This document shows, in pieces, positions 9,751 through 19,433 of a stretch of 64,000 nucleotides of DNA. The DNA comes from Panax quinquefolius (taxonomy: Eukaryota > Streptophyta > Magnoliopsida > Apiales > Araliaceae), in NCBI GenBank assembly GCA_020205615.1, contig CM035173.1:48846617-48910616 (forward strand), written 5' to 3'. The stretch's first letter is position 1. Each line of letters starts with the position of its first letter. The translations under genes and the position numbers were made by a program. A model generated the notes under the pieces. It ran no database searches, was not told the DNA's origin, and worked only from the letters and a program-made list of their open reading frames with translations.

Positions 9751-11975
9751 GGAACTAAAAAGATTGAAGCCATCAGCCTAGACTTAAACACATCAGGGCA
9801 ACAATATTTCGTTTCCAAAACATTTGAAAGCATGCCCAACATAAGATTTCTTCGGATCAACAATGTACGTCTCACAGGAAGTTTTGAAAATTCATTTGAA
9901 GAGTTAAAGTGGCTTTGTTGGCGTTATTGCCCTTTGACTTGTTTACCTCCCAGTTTTTATCCACCAAAACTCATATCTCTTGACATGTAATACAGCAGTG
10001 TCAATACATTATGGGACGGCCCCAAGGTATGGCATTAGTTAATTTTTTTAATTAATCTTTGGATTGGATTGTGCCATATATTTTGACTCGATAGATGATA
10101 TTTACTGTTGGTTTAAGGATAGGAAAATTTGGAGAGAGTATCTGATTTCATATTTTTCTCTCTTTTAAACAGCATCTTAAAAGCTTGAAGATTTTAAATG
10201 CTAGTCATTCTTAGTTTTTGACAACCACCCCCGACTTTGGAGAAGTAAAAATGCTTGAGAAATTGTTTCTAAGTAGTTGTTCAAGTCTAGTGCAGGTTCA
10301 CCCATCGGTTGGAGTTTTGGGAAAGTTGGTTCACTTGGATTTGAGTGAATGTTCCAATCTAGAACGATTGCCAGAGCAATTTTGGGGTATGGAAGGCTTA
10401 TAGATACTTGATGCAAGTCTTACTGGTATCGAACAATTACCTGATTCCATCGGACACATGGCTCGACTAGTGAAGTTGAATTTGTTCGGTTGCAAGAGCC
10501 TTAGAAGTCTTCCAAGCAGTATTTGCAATCTGAGTTCACTTGAAGCACTTGATCTTAATGAATGCTTTAAACTAGTAGGATTGCCTGTGGAATTGGGGAA
10601 TATGAAATCGTTACAGAGGCTTTTTCGCCAACAATAGTACTGTTGAGCAATTACCAGTTTCGGTTGGAAATCTGAGTAGGCTGGTTTCCTTGACATTGAG
10701 TTCTTGCAAGAATCTCAGAAATCTTCCAAATAGCATATGCAATCTTTGCTCACTTGAAATACTTGATCTTGATGTGTGCTTTAAACTAGTAGGATTGCCT
10801 GTGGAATTGGGGAATATGAAATCCTTATGGAGGCTTTTAGCCAGCAATACTGCTATTGAGCAATTACCAGACTCAGTTGGACATCTGAGTAGGTTGGTTT
10901 CCTTGAAATTGAGTTCTTGCAAGAATCTCATAAATCTTCCAAATAGCATTTGCAATCTTTGCTCACTTGAAGCACTTTATCTTGATGCCTGCTTTAAACT
11001 AGTAGGATTACCTGTGGAATTGGGGAATATGAAATCCTTACAAAGGCTTTTAACCAGCAATACTTCTATTGAGCAATTATTAGATTCAGTTGGACATCTG
11101 AATAGGTTGGTTTCCTTGACATTGAATCAAATCTCACAAATTTTCCAAATACCATTTGCAATCTGACTTCACTTAAAGAAATTGATCTTGATGACTACTT
11201 TAAACTAGTAGGATTACCTGTGGAATTGGGGAATTTGAAATCCTTACGAAGGCTTTTAGCAAGAAATACAGCTATTGAGCAATTACCAGATTCGGTTGGA
11301 CATCTGAGTAGGTTGATTATATTGCATTTGGATAATTGTAAGAATCTCACAAATCTTCCGAATAGCATTTGCAATATTCGCTCACTTCAATTTATGGGTA
11401 TTGGAGGATTTTTGAATCTTAAAAATTTACCTGAGTCACTTCCCAAACTTCCTCTGATCAATCTGCGTTATTTGGATGTAAGTGGGCATACATCAATAAA
11501 ACAACTACCAAATCTATCAAGCGCGAAGTATTCCTTGATTCTTATACATTTCCAAGGGGGGTGATTCCAGATTGGTTTAGTCATCAAACAACAGGCCTCT
11601 TCAGTATCTTTTGATATGCCACCAAACTGGGCCAATAATTTCATAGGGATGTTTCTGTGGACTGTTTATTTAAACGGGGGTGATAATGCTATTATTGACG
11701 CTGTTATTAGTAATAAAACAGATGGCACTAAAAACTACTTTCTTGGGAGACCCAAGAAAACCTGTGAAGTGCATTCATGGGTGAGCTATATTGGAAAACC
11801 AATCTCAATGAAAAGCCAAGATAGAATGGAGGTCGTATTCGAAGGGGTTGAAAAGGTGGAGAGGTGTGGGGTGTATCTTTTGCACAATAATACTTCAGCT
11901 CAAATCGTTCACAAAAGAGGTCGTGATATCGATGTTTCTGAAACAATCAGCCACCTCAAAAGGCCGAAATTGTAG
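9751..11975 (+). pseudogene. TIR-NB-LRR (TNL) disease-resistance gene, LRR half only, broken
   Basis: TNL proteins are intracellular immune receptors. An exon at 9751-10026 starts GTKKIEAISLDL after a splice acceptor and runs through SKTFESMPNIRFLRI to LWDGPK before a GTATGG donor, the signature of the exon that follows the NB-ARC in TNLs. It has an in-frame TAA at 9988. A second exon starts about 10172 (HLKSLKILNAS) and carries about 15 LRRs of the LPDSVGHLSRLVSL / LPNSICNLCSLE type, with stops at 10212 and 10401. A 213-bp unit is repeated four times (TTGGGG landmarks at 10593, 10807, 11020, 11226; spacings 214, 213, 206), so a +1 and a -7 indel shift the frame. 11616-11975 encodes the C-terminal C-JID-like domain (MPPNWANNFIGMFLWTVY) ending at KRPKL. 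The TIR and NB-ARC exons are absent upstream. Confidence 0.9.
10550..11400 (+). repeat. 213-bp tandem duplications coding three LRRs each
   Basis: Four adjacent copies of a unit centred on CTGTGGAATTGGGGAAT. Each equals 71 codons, or three LRRs of about 23-24 residues. The identity is high by eye, consistent with recent unequal crossing-over or gene conversion. Confidence 0.9.
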
Positions 11976-12169
11976 ACCAGTGAATTCAACACTGAGAAGG
12001 CTTCAGTATGGGTACAAGTTCCTTTCATTAATTATGGCTTGTTAATTCCTGATGCATTAACCTTTATTATTATATTCCATCCACTAATTCCACAAAATGA
12101 ATCACATATGCGAATTCTATTTTATTTAGAAAAAAATAGATCCATTTTATTTTGTAATTTAGCAGACTC
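11976..12169. other. downstream region of the TNL, no gene
   Basis: AT-rich sequence after the stop codon; perhaps a 3' UTR or intron. Nothing else recognised. Confidence 0.5.
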
Positions 12170-12172
12170 TTA

Positions 12173-12590
12173 CACTCTATTTCTGAGTTTTAAACAGAAA
12201 AGAAAAGAATAGAAAACTTAAATTAGAACATAAAAAAAAATGAATAGAAAACTTGAAGTTTTCCTTTGTGTTGTTTCTGAGTTTTTAATAGAAAATGATA
12301 GAAAATTTAAAATTGAGGACATGAGTTGTAATTTAAAATTTATTATATTAAAAGTTGAGGATAATATGAGAATTATAAAAATATTATTTATTCCAATTTC
12401 TTTTTAAAAGTCAAAATCAAAGTTGATTTTGAATGAAAACTATAAGCATAAAAAGTGACCAAGTTTTCTATCCATTTCTTTTCTTTTTCGTTTATTAAAA
12501 AACTCATAAACATAAGAATTGGAAAGAAAACTTAACTTTTCTGTCCATTTCTTTTCTTTTTTGTCCATTTTAAAACTCAGAAACAGAGTG
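12173..12590. mobile_element. Tourist-like (PIF/Harbinger) MITE
   Basis: 418 bp. It starts CACTCTATTTCTGAGTTTTAAA and ends with the inverse of CACTCTGTTTCTGAGTTTTAAAA, and is flanked by TTA on both sides (12170-12172 and 12591-12593), the 3-bp TWA duplication of PIF/Harbinger elements. The interior is AT-rich and non-coding, with further inverted CTTTTCT/AGAAAAG blocks that would let it fold back. Confidence 0.8.
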
Positions 12591-12638
12591 TTAGAGTAAT
12601 TTAGCAAAGACTCTTTTTTGTGAAATAAATGTACTCTT

Positions 12639-13487
12639 TGTTCGAAAAACTCCTCCAATTATAATTGTCTTTGATAAATTAAATAAATCACACCAAACAA
12701 ATAATGCAATTCCACCAATCAAATTAAAACCACAGAAAATAATAATAATACGAAAAATAAACCAACCACAAGACACCAAAATTTACATGGAAAACACTCT
12801 AAAACTAAGAGGTAAAAACCACGGGCCAAACTCCGAAAAATTCCACTATAATCAACTGTGAATACAAAGTCCTTCCAAGTTTATAACTAAAAACCTGAAA
12901 TATTAAGAAATGGAGAGAATACAAAAATACCTCAATTTGAGTGAAAACTCAAATTATCTCACCACCCAAAATCTTCAAATTAATTAAAGTCTTAAGCAAT
13001 TAATTGATTCGAAAAGATGATGACAAATCTGTGAATAAACCTTCACCAAAACCCTCTCGATTCCCATTGCACTTTTTCTTTTGCACTCTCTGATTTTCTT
13101 TCCTCTCCTCTATTCCGTATATTAATATCAAAATAGAGCACTTTTAATCTTTTTCCGTGGAATCTATATGTCATGCATAAGCCATATATATATTTATCAT
13201 ATATCATGAGTTCAATTCGAATTTGGATTGATCCCACGTTGAATCAATTTCCAATTTTGATTCCAAGTTACTTTCTTCTGTTTCTATGACCACGCCACAA
13301 AGATCTAGATAATTCCTGATTTCTAATTGGTTTAGAAATCAATTACCATGTTGGCTTCACGCCTAAGATAAATTAGGCCCCAACAATTTTATTGTATCTA
13401 GTGTTTATATATATATACTCCCTGATGCCTTTTTCAATTAGACTTTTGCCTATAAACCTCATGGGTTTGGACCCCACAAACCCAACA
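12639..13487 (-). repeat. copia 1 3' LTR
   Basis: 849 bp. Plus-strand ends are TGTTCGAAAAACTCC and AAACCCAACA, so the minus-strand LTR is TGTTGGG...CGAACA. The neighbouring ATCTCCCCCTCCA (13488-13500) is the polypurine tract read in reverse. Confidence 0.95.
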
Positions 13488-13533
13488 ATCTCCCCCTCCA
13501 AATCCATGAGAGGCGGTTTCCACCGTGACCCCG

Positions 13534-13956
13534 TCACTTAGAGTCCATCCCGACCAATTCCTTGCAAAACTCCAGTTTGTCGCGAGTTACAACTTTTGTC
13601 AACATGTCTGAGGGGTTCTCGTCGGTATGAACTTTCTTTACTTTCATCAATTCTTTTTCCATCACTTCTCGAAGCCAGTGATAACGAACATCAATGTGCT
13701 TGGTACGATTATGATACGTGGCGTCCTTGGTTAAGTCAATTGCACTTTGACTATCACAATAAACCACATACTCATCATGTGTCAAACCCAACTCTTGAAG
13801 AAACCGTTTCAACCATAACATCTCCTTGCCTGCTTTCGTAGTAGCGATGTATTCCGACTCAGTTGTACACAAAGAAACACACTTCTGCAACTTAGACTGC
13901 CATGATACAGCTCCCCCTACAAAATTAAACAAATATCCCGCATATCTCTCAACCAA
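13534..13956 (-). pseudogene. copia 1 RNase H remnant
   Basis: Copia-type RNase H: GGAVSWQSKLQKCVSLCTTE, SEYIATTKAGKEMLWLKRFL, then VVYCDSQSAIDL, RTKHIDVRYHWLRE and NPSDMLTKVV. It would degrade the RNA strand during cDNA synthesis. The upstream half of the usual domain is lost. The frame is fused, out of register, to the linker after integrase at about 13957-13975, which marks the deletion that removed the RT. Confidence 0.9.
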
Positions 13957-14417
13957 TTGCTCTTCTCCTTATGAGTCTTAACTTCCTGAAAATTTTCTGG
14001 CTCCCCCTCGTCAGCAACTAAAAGATATTCAGATGAAGGATACTTGACTGATGGCACACGTTCTCTCGTGGATCTTCTTAGCTGAGGTTCTTCAATATCA
14101 AGATGAGGGGGATGCTCCCCCTGCTCAACACCCTCTGCATCTGACCCATCACCATCGTGCAAATCTGTATCAGTCACATCTTCATTCTGACCTCCTTCTC
14201 CAACTGTGGCATTTTGTAATGGCGAAGGAACTCCGTTGAGGTCTGGAACACTATTATCTTTGGGTTGTGTAATGTTATCAAAATCCTCATAATTTTGGTG
14301 TTCATGAAACACTACCTCTCTGCTTCTGAATAATTTTCTCTGAACTGGATCCCATATCCTAAACCCAAACTCTACATCTCCATAGTCAACACACACATGG
14401 AGTAGATTTGTCACCAA
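13917..14417 (-). pseudogene. copia 1 integrase C-terminus and acidic linker
   Basis: Contains the copia GKE-type tail (RIWDPVQRKLFRSREVVF), then a low-complexity acidic linker (DGDGSDAEGVEQGEH, RRSTRERVPSVKYPS) that normally leads into the RT. The open frame stops a few residues after SNWLRDM, where RNase H sequence begins in another frame. Confidence 0.8.
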
Positions 14418-14520
14418 GCTTCAATCTTTGTTCCTTGGGGATATGTGCAAAAGCCTTGCACCCAAATACCCTCAAATAAGAATAAGACACATCCTTACCA
14501 CTCCAAATCTTCTCTAGAAT

Positions 14521-15123
14521 CTAAAAATCCAACGGTGCTGATGGAGATCTATTAATCAGGTAACAAGCAGTACGAATAACTTCACTCCAGAATGACTTAG
14601 GCAGCTTAGCCATTCTCAACAAGTATCGGACTCGCTCAATAATAGTGTGGTTCATTCTCTCAGCCACACCATTATGTTGTGGGGTGCCAGGAACTGTCTG
14701 CTCATGACGAATACCGTGTTTAGCACAATATGTTGCAAACTCCTTTGAAGTGTATTCCCCTCCGTTGTCACTACGAAGACACTTCAATAATTTTCTAGTC
14801 TCTCTTTCAACCATAACATGGAAACTCTGAAAATGCTGGAATACCTAGTCTTTTGTTTTTAACAAAAACACCCACACGTTACGTAAAGCATCATCAATAA
14901 AAGTAACAAAATATATATTACCACCTAATGACTCAACCTCAATGGGACCACATACATCAGAATATACTCTTTCAAGTAACTTAGATTTCCTTTTAGAGGA
15001 GCTACTAAAAGAAGCTCTATTCTGCTTACCAAACAAACAATAATCAGAAGGGTTTAGTACAGTACCTTTAGCAAAAGGAATGAGGGACCTCTTTGCTAAC
15101 TTTTGCAACCCTTTCTCACTCAT
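14521..15123 (-). pseudogene. copia 1 integrase
   Basis: 15123-14845 shows the pre-integrase and N-terminal part (LFGKQNRASF, LERVYSDVCGPIEVESLGGN, FVTFIDDALRNVWVF) with the first catalytic Asp. 14814-14521 holds the rest of the core, with LRSDNGGEYTSKEF (second Asp) and GTPQHNGVAERMN (catalytic Glu). A stop or frameshift around 14815-14845 splits it. A poorly conserved stretch 15124-15386 with stops connects it to the protease. Confidence 0.85.
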
Positions 15124-15386
15124 GGTCTTTTATGCCACAGATTTGGTGAAGTTTCATCTTCAATTGTATTCAACTCGCTGAAACATACCTTCACATGAGT
15201 TTTGTATAACGAGCAACAAGCAATACCTCTAGCGACTACTATTGAACCCTTAGTAAGCTTCTACTTTCCGCTGCCAAAATGATTCTCATAGCCTTCCCTG
15301 TCCAAGGCCATGCCAGAAATCAAGTTGAGGCGTAAATCTGGGACATGTCTAACATCCCTCAAAGTAATAGTGTAGCCTACATCTGT

Positions 15387-15716
15387 CTATAGGCAAACAT
15401 CACCGATTCCAATAATCTTGGACTGATCAGTGTTACCCATTCTCACAAACCCAAAGTCTCCAGCTTTGTACGTAGTGTAGAATTCTCTCTTGGGAGTAGC
15501 GTGATACGAAGCACCTGTATCAATAACCCAATCAATCTTCTGATCAACAACATGTAAGCATTCTTCTTCCCCAAATAAAAGAAGCACAACATCCTCAGTA
15601 ATTGCAGCTGCTGTATTCTTCTCCTCAACCCTCCCTTGCTCACCAGTTTTCTGCTTGTCTAACCAGATCTTGCAATTTCTTTTGAAGTGACCCTCCTTGT
15701 TGCAATGAAAACACAT
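15387..15716 (-). pseudogene. copia 1 zinc knuckle and protease
   Basis: Begins with a CCHC knuckle (CFHCNKEGHFKRNC) followed by retropepsin with active site DWVIDTGASYHATP. It is separated from the upstream gag frame by stops between 15717 and 15845. The protease C-terminus fades after GIGDVCL. Confidence 0.85.
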
Positions 15717-15844
15717 GTATGTAACACCTTCTTTGGTGTTTGATTTGCTCCTATGATTTTTGGAATTTTTTTTTTATTGCGATTCATGTTTCCCTTGTGA
15801 GATCCTCTGAAGTTACTTCTACCCCTGTTCTCTGCCACAAGTGC

Positions 15845-16435
15845 TTATGTCTCAAAATTCAAACCCTGCTCCTTTCGCCTTATTTCTTCGTTGTGTATGC
15901 TGTCCTTAACCATCTGCATGGTTATCTTTCCTTCCGGAGCTGAATTGCTTAGTGACACAACCAAAGTTTCCCAACTGTTAGGCAACGAACTGAGAAGCAA
16001 CAATGCCTGAATCTCATCCTCAAGTTTTAACTTCATGGTAGACAACTGGTTCGCTAATCCCTGGAACTCACTCATATGCTCGAATACACTGCTACCATCT
16101 TTATACTTGAGGTTCACGATCTTTCGAATCACAAATGTCTTATCCTGAGCATTCTTCTTCTCATACATGAACTCTAATGTAGTCCAAAGTGTATAAGCAT
16201 CCGTTTCCTGTGAAACATGGTGGAACACACTCTGATCGATCCATTGTCGGATGTGACCGATCGTCTTCCTGTTCATCTTTTCCCAATCAACCTCAGTCTT
16301 GTCCGCTGGCTTTTTCCCCTTAAGTTCCAATGGATCATACAAATCCTTGCAGTAAAGGATGTCTTCCATTCTAGGCTTCCAGATCAAAAAATTAGATGAG
16401 GTTAATTTAATCATGGCGCCGCTTGATTCCTCCAT
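15845..16435 (-). CDS. copia 1 gag (nucleocapsid precursor), open but truncated
   Basis: 197-codon open frame from MEESSGAMIKLTSSNFLIWK. It shows the copia gag (UBN2-like) core: DWEKMNRKTIGHIRQWID, VFHHVSQETDAYTLW and LLSSLPNSWETLV. It lies 49 bp inside the 5' LTR, next to the primer site, so the start is well placed. The frame stops before the zinc knuckle, which follows in the next fragment. Gag proteins assemble the virus-like particle in the cytoplasm. Confidence 0.8.
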   Translation of the reverse strand: MEESSGAMIKLTSSNFLIWKPRMEDILYCKDLYDPLELKGKKPADKTEVDWEKMNRKTIGHIRQWIDQSVFHHVSQETDAYTLWTTLEFMYEKKNAQDKTFVIRKIVNLKYKDGSSVFEHMSEFQGLANQLSTMKLKLEDEIQALLLLSSLPNSWETLVVSLSNSAPEGKITMQMVKDSIHNEEIRRKEQGLNFET

Positions 16436-16470
16436 TTAATTTAACAAAAAACAATCGCGCAAAGAACCTT

Positions 16471-16483
16471 GCTCTTGATACCA
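16471..16483 (-). other. copia 1 primer binding site
   Basis: The minus strand reads TGGTATCAAGAGCAAGG three nucleotides from the 5' LTR, an initiator-Met tRNA-type primer site. Confidence 0.85.
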
Positions 16484-16486
16484 CTT

Positions 16487-17340
16487 TGTTCGAAAAACTC
16501 CTCCAATTATAACCGTCTTTGATAAATTAAATAAATCACGCCAAACAAATAATGCAATTCAACCAATCAAATTATAATCACAGAAAATAATAATACGAAA
16601 AATAAACCAACTACAAGACACCAAAATTTACGTGGAAACCCCTCTAATACTAAGAGGTAAAAACCACGGGCCAAACTCCGAAAAATTCCACTATAATCAA
16701 CTGTGAATACAAAGTCCTTCCAAGTTTTATAACTAAAAACTTGAAATATTAGGAAATTGAGAGAATACAAAAATACCTTAATTTGAGTGAAAACTCAAAT
16801 TATCTCACCACCCAAAATCTTCAAATTAATTAAAGTCTTCAAGCAATTAATTGATCCGAAAAGATGATGACAAATCTGTGAATAAACCTTCACCAAAACC
16901 CTCTCAATTTATTGCACTTTTTCTTTTGCACTCACCGATTTTCTTTCCTCTCCTCTGTTCCATATATTAATATCAAAACAGAGCACTTTTGATCTTTTTT
17001 TCGTGGAATCTATATGTCATGCATAAGCCATATATATACTAATCATATATCATGAGTTCAATTTGAATTTGGATTGATCCCACGTTGAATCAATTTCTCC
17101 AATTTTGATTCCAATTTACTTTCTTCTGTTTTTATGACCACGCCACAAAGATCTAGATAATTCCTGATTTCTAATTGGTTTAGAAATCAATTACCATGTT
17201 TGGCTTCCTGCCTAAGATAAATTAGGCCCCAACAATTTTTATTGTAATACCGTGTTTATATATATATATACTCCCTGATGCCTTTTTCAATTAGACATTT
17301 GCCTATAAACCTCATGGGTTTGGACCCCACAAACCCAACA
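16487..17340 (-). repeat. copia 1 5' LTR
   Basis: 854 bp, partner of 12639-13487 with small indels and substitutions. It contains a TA microsatellite near 17257-17270. Confidence 0.95.
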
Positions 17341-17625
17341 CTCCTCTGTTCCATAATAATAGATTTTTTAGAGAATTTTTATTTTCAATTTATTTGTCAT
17401 TTGTAACTTTTGAGTAGAATAAATTTTTTATTTTTGTATATTACCATTAACTTATCTCACAGTCCCAAGAAATTTTCCATCTTGTATTACTAGATTTCAA
17501 CTTCCCATACATGGGTAATGATGAAATTTTACATGACTTTTAGCTATTAAATAATAGTGTTAAATAATTTTTTTAATTCATGTGCATTAAGTTAAAATAA
17601 CTATTATTCTGGAATAGAGGGAGTA

Positions 17626-18728
17626 GTATTTAGTATTGTTCCTCTTTTGGAAGAAGACTGAACTTTGGTTCCAAGACTATGTTAATTTTATGAAGGTCAT
17701 GTTTTCACCAAAAAAATAAATAAAAATACTATATATTCTCTACAGGATGGCTCTGTGCAATGTGTCGTGAACTTCCAGGCCCAAAACAAAGTTACGTAGC
17801 TCGATCGACTCTAGAGGTGGCCAGTGGAAGGAGAAGAATCAAAGACGACCTGTGCTAATTGAATTTTTCTTCTTTGATTCTGTTTCTACTTTACATTTAC
17901 GAATTTACAGTTGTTTTTGTAGCCAATTAATATGATTGTCTATTTAAAGGTTGAAATTGTATAGGTTTCGTAATGGGTATGATTTCCTATCAATCATGGC
18001 AGGTTCTTAGTTATGTTCTATATTCTTACTATATACTCCATGTTCTAGAATTAGAGATATGTGATGTGATAGAAATATCTAACTGCAAGTGCACAGTGTC
18101 TATTGTAGATTTGGCAATTACAAGTAGAACCATAGAGATTAGATCAATTCTTTAATATATCCTTAATTAATATATTAGTCAAATTAGAAACAAAGATGAT
18201 GGAGAAGATTTATTAACTAAATTATGCAAACAATTAATTAATAACGAAAACTATTAATGAGAAAAGATACCTAGAAATCAGAATCTACCAAATATTAAAT
18301 AATTTCTTATTTTCTAAATTAATTCCCAAATCATTTCCCCTTCCCTTTAAAAATAATGATTCATATAATTAATATGGGAAATCATAAGTTATGAAAAAAT
18401 CACAAATTAACTATAACTTGTCAAAACCTCGCAATCAATATAAGAATCATATGCAATTTATGCGAAGAAAAATATGAAGGCGAAAATAGTTAGACATTAA
18501 ATTCAGAACAGAAAGAAAATATTATTACGAAATACCTAATTTCATCATCATCCTAGGTAATAAAATTCTAGTTAGCCATGGAATTAAAAACAAAAACAAC
18601 TAATATTGTTACTACTATTTACATGAATGGAAATTGACCAAGGAATTAAATCTTTGTAACAAAAGAAAAATAAAAATAAAGAACTACTTAACTGCTAATG
18701 TAATAACTATGAATTTTAAGTCACTTTA
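17626..18728. other. AT-rich interval; possible last exon of the TNL
   Basis: No clear gene. After an acceptor-like CTCTACAG at 17746-17753, a short frame (DGSVQCVVNFQAQNKVT) runs to a TAG at ~17806. Once the MITEs and copia 1 are removed it would be a plausible terminal exon or 3' UTR of the TNL pseudogene, but this is speculative. From about 18058 on, a motif GCAAGTGCACAGTGTC and long AT-rich repeats look like diverged LTR-element sequence that I cannot assign. Confidence 0.25.
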
Positions 18729-18976
18729 TATAAGAGGAAATAATAAAATGAAGCTTATTTTATTATTGATATTAGTGAGGTATATATATACAACATGTAG
18801 TGTGAATACAAATGATAACAGCTATCCTAGATATAATTACAATTTGAATTAAAGAGAATAATTGGAGGAGAAGAAGGAGTAAATCAAGGAACATTTACAA
18901 CTAATATTATCTACAAACAATAAGCATAAGATTAGGAGAGAATTAGTCAAGAGATTGATTTTATTTATCTCTATCA
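18729..18976 (-). repeat. copia 2 3' LTR
   Basis: 248 bp. It begins TATAAGAGGAAATAATAAAA on the plus strand and ends CTCTATCA. The neighbouring TGCCCCCGC (18977 on) is the polypurine tract in reverse. Confidence 0.95.
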
Positions 18977-19380
18977 TGCCCCCGCAAGATGGATGATCGG
19001 TGTGTGAGACCAATCTTGGACATGAGTTCATGGAACCGGGTGTGAGCAAGCGGCTTAGTAAGAGCATCAGCTAGTTGATCGTTGCTGGAAATGTATGACA
19101 CACGTAGGTTTTGACTTTGAACATTCTCACGAACAAAGTGGTAGTCAAGTCCTAAATGTTTCATTTTTGAGTGGAACTTCGGATTTGCGGCAACATATGT
19201 AGCTCCCATATTATCACAGTAGATGACCGATTTGTTTGTGGGTAGATATCCTAGCTCACGAAGTAAGTTTTGGACCCATAGGACCTCGGCAGTAGTCACA
19301 GCAACAGCTCGGTTCTCGGCTTCTGTGGAAGAACGAGCAAGAGTTCGTTGTTTCGGGAACTCCAAGATATATGATTTCAA
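18961..19380 (-). pseudogene. copia 2 RNase H
   Basis: Shows ARSSTEAENRAVAVTTAEVL, VIYCDNMGATYVAANPKFHS and SNDQLADALTKPL, the conserved copia RNase H blocks. In the usual motif the third residue after ARSSTEAE is Tyr; here it is Asn. It is separated from the RT frame by a small frameshift near 19381-19400 where the usual Ser-Trp-rich segment is missing. The frame overlaps the left LTR by a few codons. Confidence 0.9.
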
Positions 19381-19433
19381 CCCAAATAGACAATGTAACC
19401 AGTTGTAGAAATATAGTCGTCTTTATCACCTGC

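Larger units (their letters stand above)
12639..17340 (-). mobile_element. Ty1/copia (Tork-like) LTR retrotransposon lacking RT (copia 1)
   Basis: LTRs at 12639-13487 and 16487-17340, flanked by CTCTT (12634-12638) and CTCCT (17341-17345), a duplication with one mismatch. It is transcribed leftwards. The internal order is gag, zinc knuckle, protease, integrase, then directly RNase H. The whole RT is missing, which explains the short 4.7-kb length. The gag start (MEESSGAMIKLTSSNFLIWK) is typical of Tork-lineage elements by family knowledge. The copy also has stops and frame changes. It could only have moved with enzymes supplied in trans if the deletion predates its insertion. Confidence 0.95.
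12634..17623. mobile_element. Stowaway-like (Tc1/mariner) MITE split by copia 1
   Basis: The right piece is 17341-17623. Its left end CTCCTCTGTTCCATAATAATAG is the inverse match of its right end (CTATTATTCTGGAATAGAGGGAG), the usual Stowaway TIR. The first five bases lie at 12634-12638, left of copia 1. TA dinucleotides flank it at 12632-12633 and 17624-17625. Total MITE length without copia 1 is about 283 bp. Confidence 0.75.

Noticed and set aside
18058..18160. GCAAGTGCACAGTGTC motif as an LTR terminus
   Set aside because: It resembles a motif seen in plant retroelements, but no partner, primer site or TSD could be found in the window.
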